DNA of 11,105 nt from an uncultured Sphingobium sp. (GTDB lineage Bacteria; Pseudomonadota; Alphaproteobacteria; Sphingomonadales; Sphingomonadaceae), in assembly GCA_946885845.1 (NCBI GenBank), contig CAMPHJ010000060.1:1-11105 (forward strand), given 5' to 3'. Below, piece by piece: positions 9,007 to 11,105 of this stretch; position 1 is the stretch's first letter; every line of letters begins with the position of its first letter. The notes beneath the pieces are model-generated. The model made no database searches. It saw only the letters and a program-made list of their open reading frames with translations, and had not been told where the DNA came from. The position numbers and the translations under genes are program-made.

Positions 9007-10773
9007 ATGACCGTCGCGCTCAATGTTTCCCGATCCATCCTTGGCCAACCCTGGCGCTGGCGCGGGCAGGGCGCGGATGCGCGCGCGCCTGGCTATCTGG
9101 CTGATGATCTGGTGACGCAGCTGCTGATCGCACGTGGCTGCCCGCGCGAAGCGGTGGAGGCGCATCGCAATCCCACCATCCGGCACTTCATGCCCGACCC
9201 CAGCCTGTTCCAGGACATGGATGCCGCCGCGCAACGGCTGGCCGACGCAGTGCAGCGCGGCGAACATGTGTGCATCTTTGGCGATTATGACGTCGATGGC
9301 GCGACCAGCGCCGCCTTGCTCATCCGCCTGTTGCGCGACCTTGGCCTCCCGGCGCGCGCTTACATCCCCGACCGGCTGATGGAGGGATATGGCCCGTCCG
9401 GCGAAGCACTGGTGCGCCTGGCGGGGGAGGGGGCCACGCTGATCGTCACCGTCGATTGCGGCGCGCAGGCGTTCGAGGCGCTGGCGATGGCGAAGCAGAC
9501 CGGCGTCGATGTCGTCGTCGTCGACCATCATAAATGCGCCGCCGCGCTTCCCGAAGCCTTTGCCCTCGTCAATCCCAACCGGCTGGATGAATGTGAGGAA
9601 GCCGCCGCCCATGGCCATCTGGCGGCGGTAGGCGTCGCCTTTCTGCTGGGCGCGGCGCTGATCCGGGTGCTGCGCTCCCGCGGTTGGTTCGCCAGCCGGG
9701 CCGAACCTGCACTGATGGAACTTTTGGACATAGTCGCGCTGGGCACCGTTGCCGACGTTGCCCAGCTTCGCGGGCTGAACCGCGCCTTCGTCGCTCAGGG
9801 ACTCAAGGTGATGGCAAAGCGGCGCAATGTCGGCCTGTCCGCCCTCATCGACGCCAGTCGCCTGACTCGCGCGCCGCTGTGCCATGATCTTGGTTTCGCG
9901 CTGGGGCCGCGCATCAATGCCGGCGGGCGGGTCGGCAAAGCTGACTTGGGCGTGCGCCTGCTGACGACGCAAGACCCGCTGGAAGCGGCGCAGATCGCAG
10001 CCGAACTTGAACAGTTCAACGAAGAACGCCGCGCCATCGAAGCACTGGTGCAGGAACAGGCGGAAGCATTGCTCGCCGCGCAGGACAATCGGGCAGTTGC
10101 GGTGATCGCCGGTCCCGGCTGGCACCCCGGCGTCATCGGCATTGTCGCTGGCCGGATCAAGGAGAAGGCACGCCGTCCCGCCATCGTGATCGCTGTGGAC
10201 GAAGCCGGGATCGGCAAGGGGTCGGGCCGCTCCATTTCCGGCGTCGATCTGGGCGCGGCGGTGCTGGCGGCGAAGGACAGCGGCCTGTTGGTCGCGGGCG
10301 GAGGCCACGCGATGGCGGCGGGCCTGACGGTGGCGGCGGACCGGATCGATGCGCTGGCCGACTTTCTCGACGAACGCCTGTCGACTGCGGTGGCGCGGGC
10401 GCGGGACGACCGGGCGCTGCTGATCGACGCAGTGCTTGCCCCTGCCGGGGTCAACCCCGATTTCGTCGCGGCGATCGAAGCGGGCGGCCCCTATGGCGCG
10501 GGATGGCCCGCCCCGCTGGTCGCGGCTGGCCCCATGCGCGTGATCAAGGCTGATGTGGTGGGCAATGGCCATCTGCGCGCGGTGATGGCCGGTGAAGATG
10601 GCCGTTCCATCAAGACCGTCGCCTTCCGCCAGGCTGAAACCGACCTTGGCCAGGCGATATTGGGTGCACCGCGCGACCGGCGACTGTGGGTCGCTGGCCG
10701 GGCAAAGATCGATGATTGGGGTTCGCGTCCCGCCGCCGAGCTGCATCTGGAGGATGCGGCCTGGGCGGATTGA
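9007..10773 (+). CDS. recJ: Single-stranded-DNA-specific exonuclease RecJ
   Basis: RecJ is a cytoplasmic metal-dependent 5'-to-3' exonuclease on single-stranded DNA. It acts in RecF-pathway recombination, mismatch repair and base-excision repair, and in processing stalled forks. The product has 588 residues, a normal length. The DHH motifs are present in order: FGDYDVDG at 91-98 (motif I, D93/D95/D97), TVDCG at 148-152 (motif II), VVDHHK at 171-176 (motif III, D173-H174-H175) and GTVAD at 246-250 (motif IV). RINAGGR follows at 302-308. The DHHA1 part includes GWHPGVIGIVAGRI at 371-384, GSGRSI at 405-410 and GGGHAMAAG at 431-439. The C-terminal OB-like domain (about 465-588) includes PYGAGWPAP at 495-503. 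All expected catalytic residues are there, so it should be active. The ATG at 9007 has AGGGA six bases upstream, and an in-frame TAG four codons upstream excludes an earlier start. It stands alone, divergent from tamA and followed by tRNA-Glu after 100 nt. Confidence 0.97.
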   Translation: MTVALNVSRSILGQPWRWRGQGADARAPGYLADDLVTQLLIARGCPREAVEAHRNPTIRHFMPDPSLFQDMDAAAQRLADAVQRGEHVCIFGDYDVDGATSAALLIRLLRDLGLPARAYIPDRLMEGYGPSGEALVRLAGEGATLIVTVDCGAQAFEALAMAKQTGVDVVVVDHHKCAAALPEAFALVNPNRLDECEEAAAHGHLAAVGVAFLLGAALIRVLRSRGWFASRAEPALMELLDIVALGTVADVAQLRGLNRAFVAQGLKVMAKRRNVGLSALIDASRLTRAPLCHDLGFALGPRINAGGRVGKADLGVRLLTTQDPLEAAQIAAELEQFNEERRAIEALVQEQAEALLAAQDNRAVAVIAGPGWHPGVIGIVAGRIKEKARRPAIVIAVDEAGIGKGSGRSISGVDLGAAVLAAKDSGLLVAGGGHAMAAGLTVAADRIDALADFLDERLSTAVARARDDRALLIDAVLAPAGVNPDFVAAIEAGGPYGAGWPAPLVAAGPMRVIKADVVGNGHLRAVMAGEDGRSIKTVAFRQAETDLGQAILGAPRDRRLWVAGRAKIDDWGSRPAAELHLEDAAWAD

Positions 10774-10798
10774 AGGGCGATATCATTTTCCTGATGCA

Positions 10799-10829
10799 AG
10801 GGGGGTTGACCGTTTCCAACTCCCCCCCT
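10799..10829 (+). repeat. G-tract/C-tract inverted repeat downstream of recJ
   Basis: GGGGGGTTG (10800-10808) can pair with CAAC-T-CCCCCCC (10817-10828) around an eight-base loop, with one bulged T at 10821. It could form a stable hairpin in the recJ 3' transcript, but no T-run follows, so it is not a standard intrinsic terminator. It also coincides with the likely tRNA promoter, so the symmetry may reflect promoter sequence rather than an RNA structure. Confidence 0.4.
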
Positions 10830-10834
10830 AAAGC
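10806..10834 (+). promoter_or_regulatory. Probable promoter for tRNA-Glu
   Basis: TTGACCG at 10806-10812 and CCTAAAGC at 10827-10834 are separated by 14 nt. Compared with the Caulobacter housekeeping consensus (TTGACGS, 10-14 nt, GCTANAWC) they match at 6 of 7 and 6 of 8 positions. Transcription would start near 10840, giving a pre-tRNA leader of roughly 30 nt. The sequence after the -10 is GC-rich (CGCCC), as is usual for growth-rate-controlled stable RNA promoters. Consensus match only; no start site is known. Confidence 0.5.
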
Positions 10835-10867
10835 CGCCCTCGCTTCGCAACGCCGCCTCGCGGCTTT
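10830..10867 (+). repeat. Inverted repeat in tRNA-Glu leader
   Basis: AAAGCCGC at 10830-10837 is the exact reverse complement of GCGGCTTT at 10860-10867, with a 22-nt spacer that contains another GCCGCC. The left arm overlaps the proposed -10 element, so only part of the hairpin would be in the pre-tRNA. It may be a regulatory or processing element, or chance in GC-rich DNA. Confidence 0.35.
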
Positions 10868-10873
10868 GCCTGC

Positions 10874-10948
10874 GGCCCCTTCGTCTAGCGGTTAGGACGC
10901 GGCCCTTTCACGGCTGAAACACGGGTTCGATTCCCGTAGGGGTCACCA
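10874..10948 (+). tRNA. tRNA-Glu (anticodon UUC)
   Basis: The full cloverleaf can be folded by eye. The acceptor arm GGCCCCT (10874-10880) pairs with AGGGGTC (10938-10944), including one G-U. The D stem GTCT/GGAC is at 10883-10886 and 10895-10898. The anticodon stem CGGCC/GGCTG (10900-10904, 10912-10916) closes the loop CTTTCAC, with anticodon TTC at 10907-10909. The variable loop has four bases. The T arm is ACGGG-TTCGATT-CCCGT at 10921-10937. Discriminator A is at 10945 and CCA is encoded at 10946-10948. It reads both GAA and GAG. It lies alone after recJ and probably has its own promoter. Confidence 0.97.
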
Positions 10949-10980
10949 TATCTGCCAGTATATGGCATGAGTGACTTTTT
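10942..10980 (+). terminator. Putative intrinsic terminator of tRNA-Glu
   Basis: CCATAT (10946-10951) pairs with ATATGG (10960-10965) around an eight-base loop. An outer GTCA/TGAC pair (10942-10945 with 10972-10975) brings the structure directly against TTTTT at 10976-10980. A competing inner hairpin is TGCCA-GTATA-TGGCA at 10953-10967. The left arm uses the last bases of the tRNA itself. The stem is AT-rich and interrupted, so strength is uncertain. Confidence 0.45.
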
Positions 10981-11105
10981 CCCATTTCTGTCGCCCCCTG
11001 AATCTACAGCCATTGCCGCGCCCGCGCGCCTGTTGGCCGCTGCCCCAAAGCCCTGACCCAAAGCGCAATCGCGACGGATCAAAGCTGCGACCTGGCCGTT
11101 TTCCT
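10981..11105. other. No gene recognised at the right edge
   Basis: The last 125 nt hold no coding region that I can support and no recognisable RNA or repeat. A 29-codon frame (10967-11056, MSDFFPFLSPPEST...) starts inside the terminator hairpin without a ribosome site and is probably chance. The next gene, or a genomic island, may begin beyond the window. Confidence 0.5.

Noticed and set aside
10491..10515. Trp500 in the RecJ OB-domain motif PYGAGWPAP, where many homologues have Asn
   Set aside because: This position varies between RecJ families and is not catalytic, so it is not evidence of altered function.
8941..10746. Long minus-strand open frame opposite recJ (about 600 residues, continuous with the small leader ORF frame)
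   Set aside because: RecJ on the plus strand has every DHH and DHHA1 motif. The antisense translation is Arg/His/Asp-rich without a family pattern. Only its last 40 codons, with their own ribosome site, were kept as a weak candidate.
10967..11056. 29-codon plus-strand ORF after the tRNA
   Set aside because: It has no Shine-Dalgarno sequence, its ATG lies inside the terminator-like hairpin, and the product is low-complexity Ala/Pro.
10885..11082. 65-residue minus-strand ORF ending in DPYGNRTRVSAVKGPRPNR
   Set aside because: That C-terminal string is the antisense translation of the tRNA-Glu gene, a well-known kind of false ORF.

Overview
This GC-rich window looks like chromosomal DNA of an alphaproteobacterium, most likely a sphingomonad (Sphingobium/Sphingomonas type). 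The reasons are the codon use (strong G/C at third positions), the alphaproteobacterial character of DnaE2, TamA and TamB, and a tRNA promoter that resembles the Caulobacter-type consensus. The genus is inferred from family resemblance and was not tested by a search.

Layout: (1) nt 1-2526, plus strand: the 3' three quarters of dnaE2, the error-prone alpha-type DNA polymerase of the SOS mutasome; its PHP-type N-terminus lies outside the window. (2) nt 2547-8869, minus strand, convergent with dnaE2 across a 20-nt gap: a tamA-tamB operon. TamA is an outer-membrane Omp85 barrel with POTRA domains. TamB is a very large periplasm-spanning protein anchored in the inner membrane. The two reading frames overlap by one base (TGATG). 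(3) nt 8870-9006: a 137-nt divergent intergenic region, which also holds a possible 40-codon leader ORF overlapping the tamA start. (4) nt 9007-10773, plus strand: recJ, a complete single-strand-specific 5'-3' exonuclease of the DHH family. (5) nt 10774-10873: a leader region with a plausible promoter and two inverted repeats, feeding (6) a tRNA-Glu(UUC) gene at 10874-10948 with an encoded CCA. A terminator-like hairpin begins inside the tRNA's 3' end. (7) nt 10981-11105: no gene recognised.

Functionally the window combines DNA repair and mutagenesis (dnaE2, recJ), outer-membrane biogenesis (tamA-tamB) and translation (tRNA-Glu). These are standard chromosomal genes and I see no mobile element, CRISPR array, toxin-antitoxin pair or defence system. 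I found no convincing undescribed system. The items most worth a second look are the possible leader ORF in front of tamA, the long Pro/acidic linker of TamA, and the tRNA whose 3' end appears to form part of its own terminator.
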